Shown: in pieces, positions 46,278 through 55,297 of the stretch
How the letters are laid out: each line of letters opens with the position of its first letter
Numbering within the stretch: the stretch's first letter is position 1
NCBI RefSeq assembly: GCF_000373585.1
Contig: NZ_KB891855.1
Span: forward strand, 1 to 64,000
Source: Streptomyces sp. MspMP-M5
GTDB taxonomy: Bacteria; Actinomycetota; Actinomycetes; Streptomycetales; Streptomycetaceae
Reading direction: 5' to 3'
Length of the DNA stretch: 64,000 nucleotides
The notes under the pieces: model-generated
The model's input: the letters and a program-made list of their open reading frames with translations, nothing else
Database searches by the model: none
What the model was told of the DNA's origin: nothing
Made by a program: the position numbers and the translations under genes

Positions 46278-47747
46278 ATGAACGAGCAGATCCCCACCGG
46301 CGAGGAGCACGGTGCGCTTGGCGACGCCGAGTACGCGGAGTTCATGGAGCTCGCCGCGGAAGAGGGCTTCGACCTGGAGGAGGTCGAGGGCGACATCGCC
46401 GCGGCCGGCCACGGCCCGCTCCCGGTCCTCGCCGTCATCGGCCGCCCGAACGTCGGCAAGTCGACGCTGGTGAACCGCATCATCGGCCGCCGTGAGGCGG
46501 TCGTCGAGGACCGGCCGGGCGTCACCCGCGACCGGGTCACCTACGAGGCCGACTGGAACGGCCGCCGCTTCAAGGTCGTCGACACCGGCGGCTGGGAGCA
46601 GGACGTCCTCGGCATCGACGCGTCCGTGGCGATGCAGGCCGAGTTCGCCATCGAGGCCGCCGACGCGGTGGTCTTCGTGGTGGACGCCAAGGTCGGCGCC
46701 ACCGACACCGACGAGGCCGTGGTCAAGCTGCTGCGCCGCTCCGGCAAGCCGGTCGTCCTGGTCGCCAACAAGGTCGACGGCCCGTCCGGCGAGGCCGACG
46801 CCGCCATGCTCTGGTCGCTGGGCCTGGGCGAGCCGTACCCGGTCTCCGCGCTGCACGGCCGGGGCACCGGCGACATGCTCGACGCGGCGCTGGACGCGCT
46901 CCCCGAGGCGCCCGAGCAGACCTTCGGCACCGCCGTCGGCGGCCCCCGCCGGATCGCCCTGATCGGCCGCCCCAACGTCGGAAAGTCCTCGCTGCTGAAC
47001 AAGCTCGCCCGCGAGGAGCGGGTGGTCGTCAACGAACTCGCCGGCACCACCCGCGACCCGGTCGACGAACTCATCGAACTGGGCGGCAAGACCTGGAAGT
47101 TCGTGGACACCGCCGGCATCCGCCGCCGGGTGCACCTCCAGGAGGGCGCCGACTACTACGCGTCGCTGCGCACCGCCGCGGCCGTGGAGAAGGCCGAGGT
47201 CGCGGTCGTCCTGATCGACGCCGGCGAGTCCATCAGCGTCCAGGACCAGCGGATCATCACGATGGCCGTGGAGGCCGGCCGGGCCCTGGTCATCGCCTAC
47301 AACAAGTGGGACAACCTCGACGAGGAGCGCCGCTTCTACCTGGAGCGGGAGATCGAGCGGGACCTCGTCCAGATCCCCTGGGCGATGCGGGTCAACGTGT
47401 CCGCGCGCACCGGCCGCCACATGGACAAGCTGGTGCCGGCGATCGAGACCGCGCTGGCCGGCTGGGAGACCCGGATCCCCACCGGGCGGCTGAACGCCTT
47501 CCTCGGCGAGATCGTCTCCTCGCACCCGCACCCGATCCGCGGCGGCAAGCAGCCCCGCATCCTCTTCGGCACCCAGGCCGGCACCAAGCCCCCCCGCTTC
47601 GTGCTCTTCGCCTCGGGCTTCCTGGAGGCGGGCTACCGCCGCTTCGTCGAGCGGCGGCTGCGCGAGGAGTTCGGCTTCGAGGGGACGCCGATCCACATCT
47701 CGGTGCGGGTGCGCGAGAAGCGCGGCACCAAGAACAAGAAGAAGTAG
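46278..47747 (+). CDS. der: Ribosome-assembly GTPase Der (EngA)
   Basis: 489 residues with the diagnostic tandem GTPase domains. G1 motifs are [18 protein letters not shown] (near 54) and [18 protein letters not shown] (near 230); G3 are DTGG and DTAG; G4 are NKVD and NKWD. The C-terminal KH-like domain ends in a Lys-rich tail. Der is needed for 50S subunit maturation. A 50-residue acidic N-terminal extension is typical of actinobacteria. ATG 46278 follows GAGGAAC; an earlier ATG at 46254 is in frame. Confidence 0.97.
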   Translation: MNEQIPTGEEHGALGDAEYAEFMELAAEEGFDLEEVEGDIAAAGHGPLPVLAVIGRPNVGKSTLVNRIIGRREAVVEDRPGVTRDRVTYEADWNGRRFKVVDTGGWEQDVLGIDASVAMQAEFAIEAADAVVFVVDAKVGATDTDEAVVKLLRRSGKPVVLVANKVDGPSGEADAAMLWSLGLGEPYPVSALHGRGTGDMLDAALDALPEAPEQTFGTAVGGPRRIALIGRPNVGKSSLLNKLAREERVVVNELAGTTRDPVDELIELGGKTWKFVDTAGIRRRVHLQEGADYYASLRTAAAVEKAEVAVVLIDAGESISVQDQRIITMAVEAGRALVIAYNKWDNLDEERRFYLEREIERDLVQIPWAMRVNVSARTGRHMDKLVPAIETALAGWETRIPTGRLNAFLGEIVSSHPHPIRGGKQPRILFGTQAGTKPPRFVLFASGFLEAGYRRFVERRLREEFGFEGTPIHISVRVREKRGTKNKKK

Positions 47748-47780
47748 CGGCGGCCCCGCCCGCGGCGGTCCGGCAGAGAG

Positions 47781-48125
47781 TCAGCGGCCGCCGTGGGGCC
47801 GGGAGCCGTCCCGCGGACCCGGTGGCAGCGCCGCCGGGAGCTGGCCCCGCGGCCGGAACGGCTGCCGGCCCACCACCTCCCAGTGCCCCGTCGACGGGCC
47901 CCCGCGACCCCAGTTGCCGCCGCGCAGCGACTCCGGCACCTCCGGCTCGTCCGTACGGTCCCCGGGCAGGGCCCGGAAGGCGCGGCGGTACTCGGCGTAC
48001 AGCGCGTCGTAGATCGGCGTGGCCGAACCGCGGTCGGCGCCGCGCGGCGCCCCGTGGTCGCGGGCCGGACGCATGCCGGGGATGGGGTGGGGGAACTGGG
48101 CGCGGGAGGGGTCGTATGCGTGCAC
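47781..48125 (-). CDS. Small Pro/Arg-rich hypothetical protein
   Basis: 114 residues from GTG 48125. A recognisable core is AYDPSRAQFPHPIPGMRPAR and PIYDALYAEYRRAFRALPGD; the rest is rich in Gly, Pro and Arg. I know of no function, though short proteins with this YDALYAEYRRAFRALPGD-like pattern occur next to der in Streptomyces as I remember. A TTG at 48194 would extend the frame but lies inside a hairpin, so I reject it. The end is close to the convergent der stop. Confidence 0.6.
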   Translation of the reverse strand: MHAYDPSRAQFPHPIPGMRPARDHGAPRGADRGSATPIYDALYAEYRRAFRALPGDRTDEPEVPESLRGGNWGRGGPSTGHWEVVGRQPFRPRGQLPAALPPGPRDGSRPHGGR

Positions 48126-48178
48126 GTAGGTGCCAACGACCCCGATGCCCGCGGGATGCGGCTTTCTGGGCGAAATGG

Positions 48179-48230
48179 CCGATCGCGGGAGCAATCCCGC
48201 CCCATTGGGCGGTCTTGCTCCCGCGATCGG
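48179..48230. terminator. Perfect 16-bp inverted repeat with nested hairpin
   Basis: CCGATCGCGGGAGCAA (48179-48194) and its exact complement (48215-48230) enclose 20 bases which themselves pair (CCGCCC with GGGCGG). It starts 10 bases after the stop of the 48241-49035 gene on the minus strand, which suggests its terminator. The size and perfection also fit an operator or an RNA element in front of the next gene. Confidence 0.6.
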
Positions 48231-48240
48231 GGGCGGACGG

Positions 48241-49035
48241 TCAGGTTCCGGCCAGCGGCATCGAGGCCGCGACCAGCAGGCCCTTGGCGGCCGCCTGCTC
48301 CAGCGCCTGCCGCATCAGATCCTCGCGCGGCTGGTGGCCGATGGTGCCCGAGGGCGCGGCGTACATCAGCACGGTGTGCGCCTTGTTGGCCGCGGTGCGC
48401 CAGCCGTCCGAGACGGCCAGCGGCTGGTGCGCCTGCCACCAGGCGGACTGGCTGCCGGCGGTGCCGGGCTGGAGCACCGCGTGCAGCTTGCCCATGGCCA
48501 GCAGCGCGGACCAGCCCTCGATCGGGGCGGGGAGGATGTTCATGTCCGTCACCGGGGCGAAGCCGTGCTCCAGGAGCAGCGGCAGGAAGTCGTCCTCCAG
48601 GCTCGTCGAACCGGGGCGGGCGATCGGGCCGTTGGGCTCGACGACGAGGGCCGGGTGCAGCTCGTCCTTGATCAGTACCAGGCCGCAGGTGATGCCGAGG
48701 GTGGCCTGCCGGTCGGTGGTGGGGATCGGGGCGGCCGGGGCGCTCGCGGTGCGGGTGTCCTCGCCGGTGATGGAGCGCACGGCTCCCCGGAGCTGCTCCT
48801 CGGAGACCGGCACGACCTGCGAGGGGATGCAGGTGGCGTGGGCGAACGCGAGCACCGCGGTCTCCTCGCCGACGAACAGGACGGTGCTGGTGCGCTCCTG
48901 CTCGCTGTTGCCCGGCGTCCGGCACGAGGTGCAGTCGTAGCTGCCCGGGGCGTCTTCTCCGGCCAGCAGGCGGTCGGCTTCTTCGTCGCCGATCTCGGCG
49001 CGAACGTCGTCGCTGACGTCGAGCATGCGCGGCAC
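48241..49035 (-). CDS. Conserved hypothetical protein
   Basis: 264 residues, soluble. The start is MLDVSDDVRAEIGDEEADRL, followed by SYDCTSCRTPGN with a CxxC pair that might bind a metal but has no second pair. The middle has GLVLIKDELHPALVVEP and the end EDLMRQALEQAAAKGLLVAA. GTG 49035 was chosen because GAGGAG lies 6 bases upstream; earlier in-frame starts lack one. I recognise it as widely conserved in Streptomyces at this place but do not know a function. A DNA- or redox-related role cannot be claimed. Confidence 0.78.
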   Translation of the reverse strand: MPRMLDVSDDVRAEIGDEEADRLLAGEDAPGSYDCTSCRTPGNSEQERTSTVLFVGEETAVLAFAHATCIPSQVVPVSEEQLRGAVRSITGEDTRTASAPAAPIPTTDRQATLGITCGLVLIKDELHPALVVEPNGPIARPGSTSLEDDFLPLLLEHGFAPVTDMNILPAPIEGWSALLAMGKLHAVLQPGTAGSQSAWWQAHQPLAVSDGWRTAANKAHTVLMYAAPSGTIGHQPREDLMRQALEQAAAKGLLVAASMPLAGT

Positions 49036-49172
49036 GGGTGGCTCCTCGATCTTCATGAGCGGCTGCCGGGCGGTCTCCCGGCTTGTACAAGGACAACGGG
49101 CGACCCCCGGGAGAGTCACGCGCGGACGCGAACAGAATCGAACCAACGCGCCGCACGGCAGGGAACCGGTGA

Positions 49173-49901
<729 letters not shown>

Positions 49902-50127
49902 CCCGCGGTCGCCGCCGGGCGCAGTGCCCGCCCGCTGGAGAGTTCCCGCCCCGCCATACCGATGCCCTAACTTTTTCGGCACGACTTGGCCAATACCCCC
50001 AACCCCGAAGGCCGTTCCGGGGTCTTACTCTTCAACAGCCGGGCGACCGGGCGCCGTCGTGCGCCCGGCGGCCGGGAACCGCGGGGGAACCAGGACGAGT
50101 GCGAGGGACCAGGGGACACGGGGACGG

Positions 50128-51387
50128 ATGCACATCTCATTCCTGATTCACCATGCGTACGGCACCGGCGAGACGGTCCGGGCGACCTTCGGCCTGGCGA
50201 ACGCCCTCGCCGAACGGCACGACGTGGAGATCGTCTCCGTCCTGCGGCACCGCGACACCCCGGCGCTCGACCTCGGGCCCCGGGTCGCGCTGCGGCACCT
50301 GGTGGACCTCCGGGAGCACGGGCCGTCCGGCGACCGTACGGACCCGGCGCGCGGCCGGCCCGCCCGCATCTTCCCGGCCGCCGAGCCGGGCTCCGGCCAG
50401 TACAGCGAGCTGACCGACCGCCGGATCGCCGAGCAGCTGCGCCGGACCGAGGCCGATGTGGTGGTGGGCACCCGGCCCGGCCTCACCGTGCACATCGCCC
50501 GGCAGACCCGCCGCGGGCCGCTCCGGGTCGGCCAGGAGCCGCACTGCCTGGCCGCGCACGGCCGGGCGCTGCGGCTGGCGCTGCGCGGTGCCTACCCGCG
50601 GCTGGACGCGCTGGTCACCGCCACCGAGGCGGACGCCCGCGCCCACCTGCGGCTGATGCGGCTGCCCGGCGTCCGGGTCACGGCGGTGCCCCGGGCGGTA
50701 CCGGCCCCGAGGCTGGCGCCCGCCGACGGCACCGGCCGGTGGGTGGTGGCGGCCGGGCGCCTCACCCGGGCCCGGCGCTACGACGTGCTCGTCCGGGCCT
50801 TCGCGGCGGTGGCCGCCGAGCGCCCCGACTGGCGGCTGCGGATCTACGGCGGCGGCCCCGAGAAGCCCGCGCTGCGCACCCTGATCGACGAGCTCGGCCT
50901 CTACAACCACGTCTTCCTGATGGGGCCGGCCGGCCCGCTGGAGTCCGAGTGGGCCAAGGGCGCCGTCGCCGTGGACCCCGCCTGCCGGGAGCCCGCCGGG
51001 ACGGCCCTCGCCGAGGCGATGCGCTGCGGGCTGCCCGTCGTGGCCACCGACAGCCCCTACGGGCCGGGCGAACTCGTCGAGGACGGCGTCACCGGGCGGC
51101 TGGTGCCCGCCGGCCACCCCGCCGCGCTGGCCACGGCCCTGCTGGAGCTGATCGGCGACGACGCTGCCCGGACGCGGATGGGCGCCGTCGCGCTCGCCTC
51201 GTCCGCCCGCTTCGACCCGGCCGAGGTCGCCGGGCGGCACGCCGCACTCTTCGGCGAACTGCTCGACCGGCGGCGCGGCAGCGGACTGCGCGGTTCGCTG
51301 CACCGCGCCCGGGGCGCGCTGATCGGCGGCGCCTACGCCACCAAGGATGCGGCCCGCGCCGCGGTGAGAGGGGTGCGGACGGTTTGA
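50128..51387 (+). CDS. GT4-family glycosyltransferase
   Basis: 419 residues, GT-B fold. The N-terminal HISFLIHHAYGTGETVRATF and ADVVVGTRPGLTVHIARQTR form the first Rossmann domain. The second contains WVVAAGRLTRARRYDVLVRA, IYGGGPEKPALRTLIDELGL and CREPAGTALAEAMRCGLPVV, the EX7E region. Its last 50 residues are basic. The next gene follows closely and may be its partner. The AT-richer stretch before it lacks a clear promoter. The product is probably a cell-surface or secreted glycan. Confidence 0.9.
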   Translation: MHISFLIHHAYGTGETVRATFGLANALAERHDVEIVSVLRHRDTPALDLGPRVALRHLVDLREHGPSGDRTDPARGRPARIFPAAEPGSGQYSELTDRRIAEQLRRTEADVVVGTRPGLTVHIARQTRRGPLRVGQEPHCLAAHGRALRLALRGAYPRLDALVTATEADARAHLRLMRLPGVRVTAVPRAVPAPRLAPADGTGRWVVAAGRLTRARRYDVLVRAFAAVAAERPDWRLRIYGGGPEKPALRTLIDELGLYNHVFLMGPAGPLESEWAKGAVAVDPACREPAGTALAEAMRCGLPVVATDSPYGPGELVEDGVTGRLVPAGHPAALATALLELIGDDAARTRMGAVALASSARFDPAEVAGRHAALFGELLDRRRGSGLRGSLHRARGALIGGAYATKDAARAAVRGVRTV

Positions 51388-51470
51388 ACGCCTCGACGCA
51401 GTCACCCGTGACCGGGCCCGGAGCGGCCGGCCGCCCGCGGCGGACCGCCGCCACAGGAGGAGGGGCGCCG

Positions 51471-52337
51471 GTGCCCGTGGACTTGAAGGCCGATTGCATC
51501 GCGGACTCCGCGGGCGGCCTCACCTTCGACCTGGACGTCCCGCACGGCACCGGCACCCCCTGGAGCGCGGCCCTGGTACTGCGCCTGAGAGGCGGCGCGG
51601 ATGAGACCGGCGGCGCCGCCGACAACGATGCCGACGACGAGGTGCGGCTGCCGCTCGGGCCCAACGGCAACGGCCGGCTGCGCGCCGTGCTGCCCAGCAC
51701 CGTCGCGCTCGCCGAGGGCCGCTGGCACGCCTATGCCGACCTCGGCGACGGCGCCGACCCGCGCCGGCTGCTGCCCGGCGTCAACGACCTGCGGTCGCTG
51801 GTGGACCGCCGGCCGCTGGCGGGCATCGGCCGGCTCGGCGTGCGCATCCCCTACGCCACCAAGCTGGGCAACCTCGCCCTGCGCAGCTGGCTGCGCGGGC
51901 CGCACGCCGAGGCCGGCGACATCCTCGTCGCCCCCGAGGGCATCACCGTCACCGGCCGCCTCTACGGGGCGGTCCCGGGGGCCGGCGCCCGGGCGGAGGC
52001 CCGTCCCCGCGGCGCCGGCCAGGACCCGGTCGCCATCCCGCTGACCGTCGACGGCCCGGACTTCCCCTTCCACTTCACCCTCCCCTACGGCGAACTGGCC
52101 GCCCGCCGGCTCCACGGCAACGAGCACTGGGACCTGTGGCTGCGCCCCGCCGAGGGCGCGCCGAGGGTCCGCATCGCCCGGCTCCTGGACGACGTCCCGG
52201 AGAAGGAGCAGGTGTTCAGCTACCCGGCGCGGCCGGTCCCGTCCCCCGGCGGCGAACTGCGCATCGGCCCCTACTACACCCTCGACAACGACCTGGCCGT
52301 ACGGGTCACGGGCCCGGCCGGCCGGGGCACGTCCTAG
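51471..52337 (+). CDS. Hypothetical protein paired with the glycosyltransferase
   Basis: 288 residues from GTG 51471, which has AGGAGG 10 bases upstream; a TTG at 51384 overlapping the glycosyltransferase stop (TTGA) is the alternative and would give 317. It has no signal peptide and is rich in beta strands by eye: DLKADCIADSAGGLTFDLDV, then RLPLGPNGNGRLRAVLPSTV and AEGRWHAYADLGDGADPRRL. The pattern suggests two beta-sandwich domains, as in modules that bind sugars, but I recognise no family. The close link to the GT4 gene suggests a shared pathway. Confidence 0.75.
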   Translation: MPVDLKADCIADSAGGLTFDLDVPHGTGTPWSAALVLRLRGGADETGGAADNDADDEVRLPLGPNGNGRLRAVLPSTVALAEGRWHAYADLGDGADPRRLLPGVNDLRSLVDRRPLAGIGRLGVRIPYATKLGNLALRSWLRGPHAEAGDILVAPEGITVTGRLYGAVPGAGARAEARPRGAGQDPVAIPLTVDGPDFPFHFTLPYGELAARRLHGNEHWDLWLRPAEGAPRVRIARLLDDVPEKEQVFSYPARPVPSPGGELRIGPYYTLDNDLAVRVTGPAGRGTS

Positions 52338-52349
52338 GAGGCCCGGCCC

Positions 52350-53285
52350 GTGGAGCGGGGGCCGGGCGGGGAGTTGCTGGGGATCGGGGAGCTGGCCCGT
52401 CGCGCGGGGGTGACGGTCAAGACGGTGCGCCACTACTCCGATGCCGGGCTGCTGCCGGCGGCCGGGCGGAGCGCCGGCGGGCACCGCCGCTACGCCCCGG
52501 ACGCCCTGGACCGGCTGCACCGGATCCGGGATCTGCGCGCCGTGGGGATGCCGCTGCCCGCCGTGGCCGAGGCGCTCGCCGGCGGCTCCCTGGAGCAGGC
52601 GCTGGCCGACCAACTGGCCGCCGTCGGGGACCGGTTGGTCGCGCTGCGCTGGCGGGAGGCCGCCCTGCACGCGCTCACCGCCGCCCCGGAGGAGCGCCGC
52701 CCGGAGCTGTTGCGGTTGCTGGGCGGCCTGCCGCAGCCGCCCACCACGGACGCGCTGGTCCGCTTCTGGCACCGGCAGCTGCCCCGCGCGCTGCCGCCCG
52801 CGCTGCGCGCCGCCGTCGTCGACGCCGCGGTGCCCGCCCCGCCCGCCGACCCCCGTCCCGCCCAGGTCGTCGGCTACGCCCGGCTCCACGCGCTGGCCGC
52901 GGACCGCGACGGCGGGATGGCCGTGCGCTGCCGCCGGGTGCGCGCGGCCGCCGCCCTGCCCGGGGAGACCGACCCGGTGGCGCTCTACGAGGGTCTCGGC
53001 GAGGCGTACGCGCTGGCCGCCACGGCCCTCGTCGCGGGCCGCCGGCCGGCGCCCGGGGACGAGGTGGACTGTTTCGTGGCCGCGCACGCCCGCGCGTACC
53101 GGCGGCGGGACGGCGCGGCCTTCCGCGCCGGGCTGCGGGCGTCCCTGCGGGCCGGTGACGATCCGCGGATGCGGGCGTACTGGCGGTACGCCGACGAGGC
53201 GGCCGGCGGCGCGGGCCCGTCGATGGGCGCCGCGCACGACTGGCTGGTCGCCGCCCTCGACGCCGAGGACCCGGCCGGAGCGTGA
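52350..53285 (+). CDS. MerR-family transcriptional regulator
   Basis: 311 residues. The N-terminal MerR winged helix-turn-helix is complete: LGIGELARRAGVTVKTVRHY and SAGGHRRYAPDALDRLHRIR. A coiled-coil dimer helix follows (about 80-120). The C-terminal 190 residues are helical and not one of the small MerR effector domains I know, so the ligand cannot be guessed. GTG 52350 has TAGGAGG 9 bases upstream and lies 12 bases after the previous gene, so it may be co-transcribed with the glycosyltransferase pair. Confidence 0.9.
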   Translation: MERGPGGELLGIGELARRAGVTVKTVRHYSDAGLLPAAGRSAGGHRRYAPDALDRLHRIRDLRAVGMPLPAVAEALAGGSLEQALADQLAAVGDRLVALRWREAALHALTAAPEERRPELLRLLGGLPQPPTTDALVRFWHRQLPRALPPALRAAVVDAAVPAPPADPRPAQVVGYARLHALAADRDGGMAVRCRRVRAAAALPGETDPVALYEGLGEAYALAATALVAGRRPAPGDEVDCFVAAHARAYRRRDGAAFRAGLRASLRAGDDPRMRAYWRYADEAAGGAGPSMGAAHDWLVAALDAEDPAGA

Positions 53286-53650
53286 GCCCGCCCGCGGGGC
53301 GATGTGCGGGAAATGTGTGTGGAATGTGTGTCGTTGGCCAATTCCGGGACGGCCGGAAAAGGGTGTCGGGTAAGGGGATTCCGGGGCGGCCGGACGATTA
53401 ATTCCGGCGTGCTGTCCGGGCTTGCCCGAAGCGGCGGCACACCCTTCCGTATCCGATCAAGGGGGAATTCCGGCCGCTTTGTTTTCCACCCGGTTGCGGT
53501 GGTGTACCGCGCGTAAGGGTGACGGGTGTTCCGGCAAACGCGGGAGCGTTCGCCGTGACACAAGTGTGACCAATGGCGGACCGCCGTGGGACGGCATCGT
53601 GCGGGCGACCGCCCTTCCACGCGCCGCCGCGGGCGCCTACGGTGGCTGCC
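53286..53650. other. 365-base AT-richer intergenic region
   Basis: No convincing gene. It is visibly less GC-rich than its surroundings. It holds tandem AAATGTGTGTGG/GAATGTGTGTCG (53310-53332), a direct pair of AATGTGTGT, and ACACAAGTGTGAC (53559-53571), which is palindromic around CACAAGTGTG. An open frame at 53304-53516 is not supported by coding character. The region probably holds the promoter of the I78 inhibitor gene. Confidence 0.45.
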
Positions 53651-53875
53651 ATGGCACCCGAACCGAACCTTCCCGGCGACGTACCGGAAATCGACGACGA
53701 CCCCGAGGCGTATGTCGGCCTCAGCCAGGCGGCTGCCGAGGGGCGGGCCCGGGACCAGGGCTGGAGTACCGTCCGGGCGCTGCCGCCGGGCGCGATGATC
53801 ACCATGGAGTACGTCGTCGGCCGGATCAACTTCGAGGTCGCGGGCGGCGTGGTGGCGCGCAGCTGGCAGGGCTGA
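53651..53875 (+). CDS. Peptidase inhibitor I78 family-like protein
   Basis: 74 residues. The core GLSQAAAEGRARDQGWSTVR followed by RALPPGAMITMEYVVGRINF and EVAGGVVARSW matches the I78 family (potato inhibitor I-like fold), in which the last strands carry a reactive loop against serine proteases. No signal peptide, so it acts inside the cell if active. ATG 53651. A strong terminator follows 33 bases after the stop. Many Streptomyces proteins of this family are unstudied. Confidence 0.82.
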   Translation: MAPEPNLPGDVPEIDDDPEAYVGLSQAAAEGRARDQGWSTVRALPPGAMITMEYVVGRINFEVAGGVVARSWQG

Positions 53876-53907
53876 CGGGCGGTCCGCCCGCGCCCGGCGG
53901 ACGACGG

Positions 53908-53951
53908 CGAAGGCCCCGGCCGCTTCCCAGAGGGAGCGGCCGGGGCCTTCG
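53908..53951. terminator. Strong terminator between convergent genes
   Basis: A 17-bp perfect stem plus 3 further base pairs around a single-base bulge and short loop (53908-53928 with 53932-53951) lies between the I78 gene and the convergent PAP2 gene. It can serve both. Confidence 0.85.
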
Positions 53952-53994
53952 TGCGGGGCGGGGGTGTGCGTACCGGGCCCCGCCGCCGGGGTGG

Positions 53995-55032
53995 TCAGCC
54001 GGCGCCGTTGCGGGGGCGGCCGGCCGTCGGGCCGAACGGTGCGGCGCCGCGCGGGACGCGGTCCGCGTGCGGCGGCCGGCGGCTGCCGGTCGGGGTGACC
54101 GGGGTGCGCTCGGCGCGCGAGGTGTGCGGGCGCGGCGGGTGGTGCGGCCAGCCCTCCGGGGCGCGGGTGGCGCGGCCGCCGGTGGCGGCGCCGACCGCCT
54201 CCCGCACCAGGAACTCGCCGTCCGGCGCGATCCGCTGCCGGGAGACCTCGGAGGCCAGCGCGCCGGCCGGCAGCGGGCCGCGCAGCGAATCGGGGCGCAG
54301 CCGCAGCCACAGCCGCAGCAGGACGCCCATGAGCCGGTCCTCGACCCAGGTGATGCCGGGCTCCAGCCACGGCATGGCCAGCAGCACCAGCAGGCCCGCG
54401 GCCCAGCCCAGCAGGACGTCGCTGACCCAGTGGGTGCCGAGGTAGACGGTGGTCATCCCGACGCCCAGCGCGCCCAGCGCGGCGATCACCGACAGGGTGC
54501 GGCGGCGCAGCGGGGTGGTCGCCAGATAGGCCAGCACGCCCCAGGTGACCACGGCGTTCGCGGTGTGGCCGGAGGGGAATATGTCGCCGCCCAGCCACAT
54601 CTCGTTGGAGCCGACGGTCGTCGCGTAGTGCGGACCGAGCCGGCCCATCCCGAGCTTGGCGGCCCCGACGGTGATGTTCAGCAGCAGCAGCGAGGCGCCG
54701 AGCACCAGCAGCGGGTGGAGGTTGCGCTGCCGCCAGCAGCGCCAGCCCAGCCAGGCCGCCACCGCCACCGCGGTCGGGCCGCGCTGCCCCAGCACGACGA
54801 AGTAGTCGAGGAAGGCATGGATCGCCGGCCACTGCTTGTACGGCCGGAACAGCATCAGCTGCCAGTCGATGGTGACCAGGGAGGTGTCGGCCAGCACTCC
54901 GACGACGATCACCGCATACACCGCCAGCGTGCCCCAGAACAGCCACAGGCGGGTCCGGGTCATGCGCGGCGGTCTGACGCGATCGGTCGGGAGGCGCTCC
55001 TCCATCTGGTCGAGCTTGTCATCGGTACGCAC
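53995..55032 (-). CDS. PAP2-family membrane phosphatase
   Basis: 345 residues with about six membrane segments between residues 30 and 235. The phosphatase motifs are AAKLGMGRLGPH, FPSGHTANAVVTWG with the PSGH block, and YLGTHWVSDVLLGW. Such enzymes remove phosphate from lipid phosphates, for example undecaprenyl pyrophosphate or phosphatidate. The C-terminal 110 residues are a polar, Pro/Arg-rich tail. GTG 55032 is used; ATG 55005 is an alternative. The PIG-V-like glycosyltransferase next to it uses polyprenyl phosphate sugars, so a lipid-carrier recycling role is plausible. Confidence 0.9.
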   Translation of the reverse strand: MRTDDKLDQMEERLPTDRVRPPRMTRTRLWLFWGTLAVYAVIVVGVLADTSLVTIDWQLMLFRPYKQWPAIHAFLDYFVVLGQRGPTAVAVAAWLGWRCWRQRNLHPLLVLGASLLLLNITVGAAKLGMGRLGPHYATTVGSNEMWLGGDIFPSGHTANAVVTWGVLAYLATTPLRRRTLSVIAALGALGVGMTTVYLGTHWVSDVLLGWAAGLLVLLAMPWLEPGITWVEDRLMGVLLRLWLRLRPDSLRGPLPAGALASEVSRQRIAPDGEFLVREAVGAATGGRATRAPEGWPHHPPRPHTSRAERTPVTPTGSRRPPHADRVPRGAAPFGPTAGRPRNGAG

Positions 55033-55297
55033 TCAAACGACGTTACCGCGTGTGATGTATGCACTTGGTCAAACCGTGCGCTTTGTAATGACGATGTGAT
55101 GTGGAATGGGTCTCAATCCCGGCCCGCTTCCCGGGATTTCGAAGAGAATTCCTCGGGCCCCGGATTCCGTTCCGGCCATCCGCGTGTCGCCGTCATAGGT
55201 GTTTATCTGTTTTTCGGCCGCGGAGTTTATCCGTCATTCGCACGGGTGTCGCGGCGCGTTTTCCTCGGCGGGGCGATTACGGAGCGGGATCTTCCGG
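55033..55297. other. AT-richer intergenic region between PAP2 and PIG-V-like genes
   Basis: No gene is seen. GC content drops visibly. On the minus strand TTGACC (55067-55072) lies upstream of PAP2 with GTAACG (55041-55046) as a poor -10 20 bases on, so a near-leaderless PAP2 promoter is possible. The stretch 55201-55270 contains T-rich runs such as GTTTATCTGTTTTTC without further structure. Confidence 0.4.

Noticed and set aside
48126..48194. TTG start at 48194 for the small gene 47781-48125
   Set aside because: The start would lie within the arm of a perfect inverted repeat and adds residues encoded by that repeat; GTG 48125 is more natural.
53304..53516. 70-codon frame in the gap after MerR
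   Set aside because: No ribosome-binding site, atypical codon use and no recognisable protein; the stretch looks like regulatory sequence.
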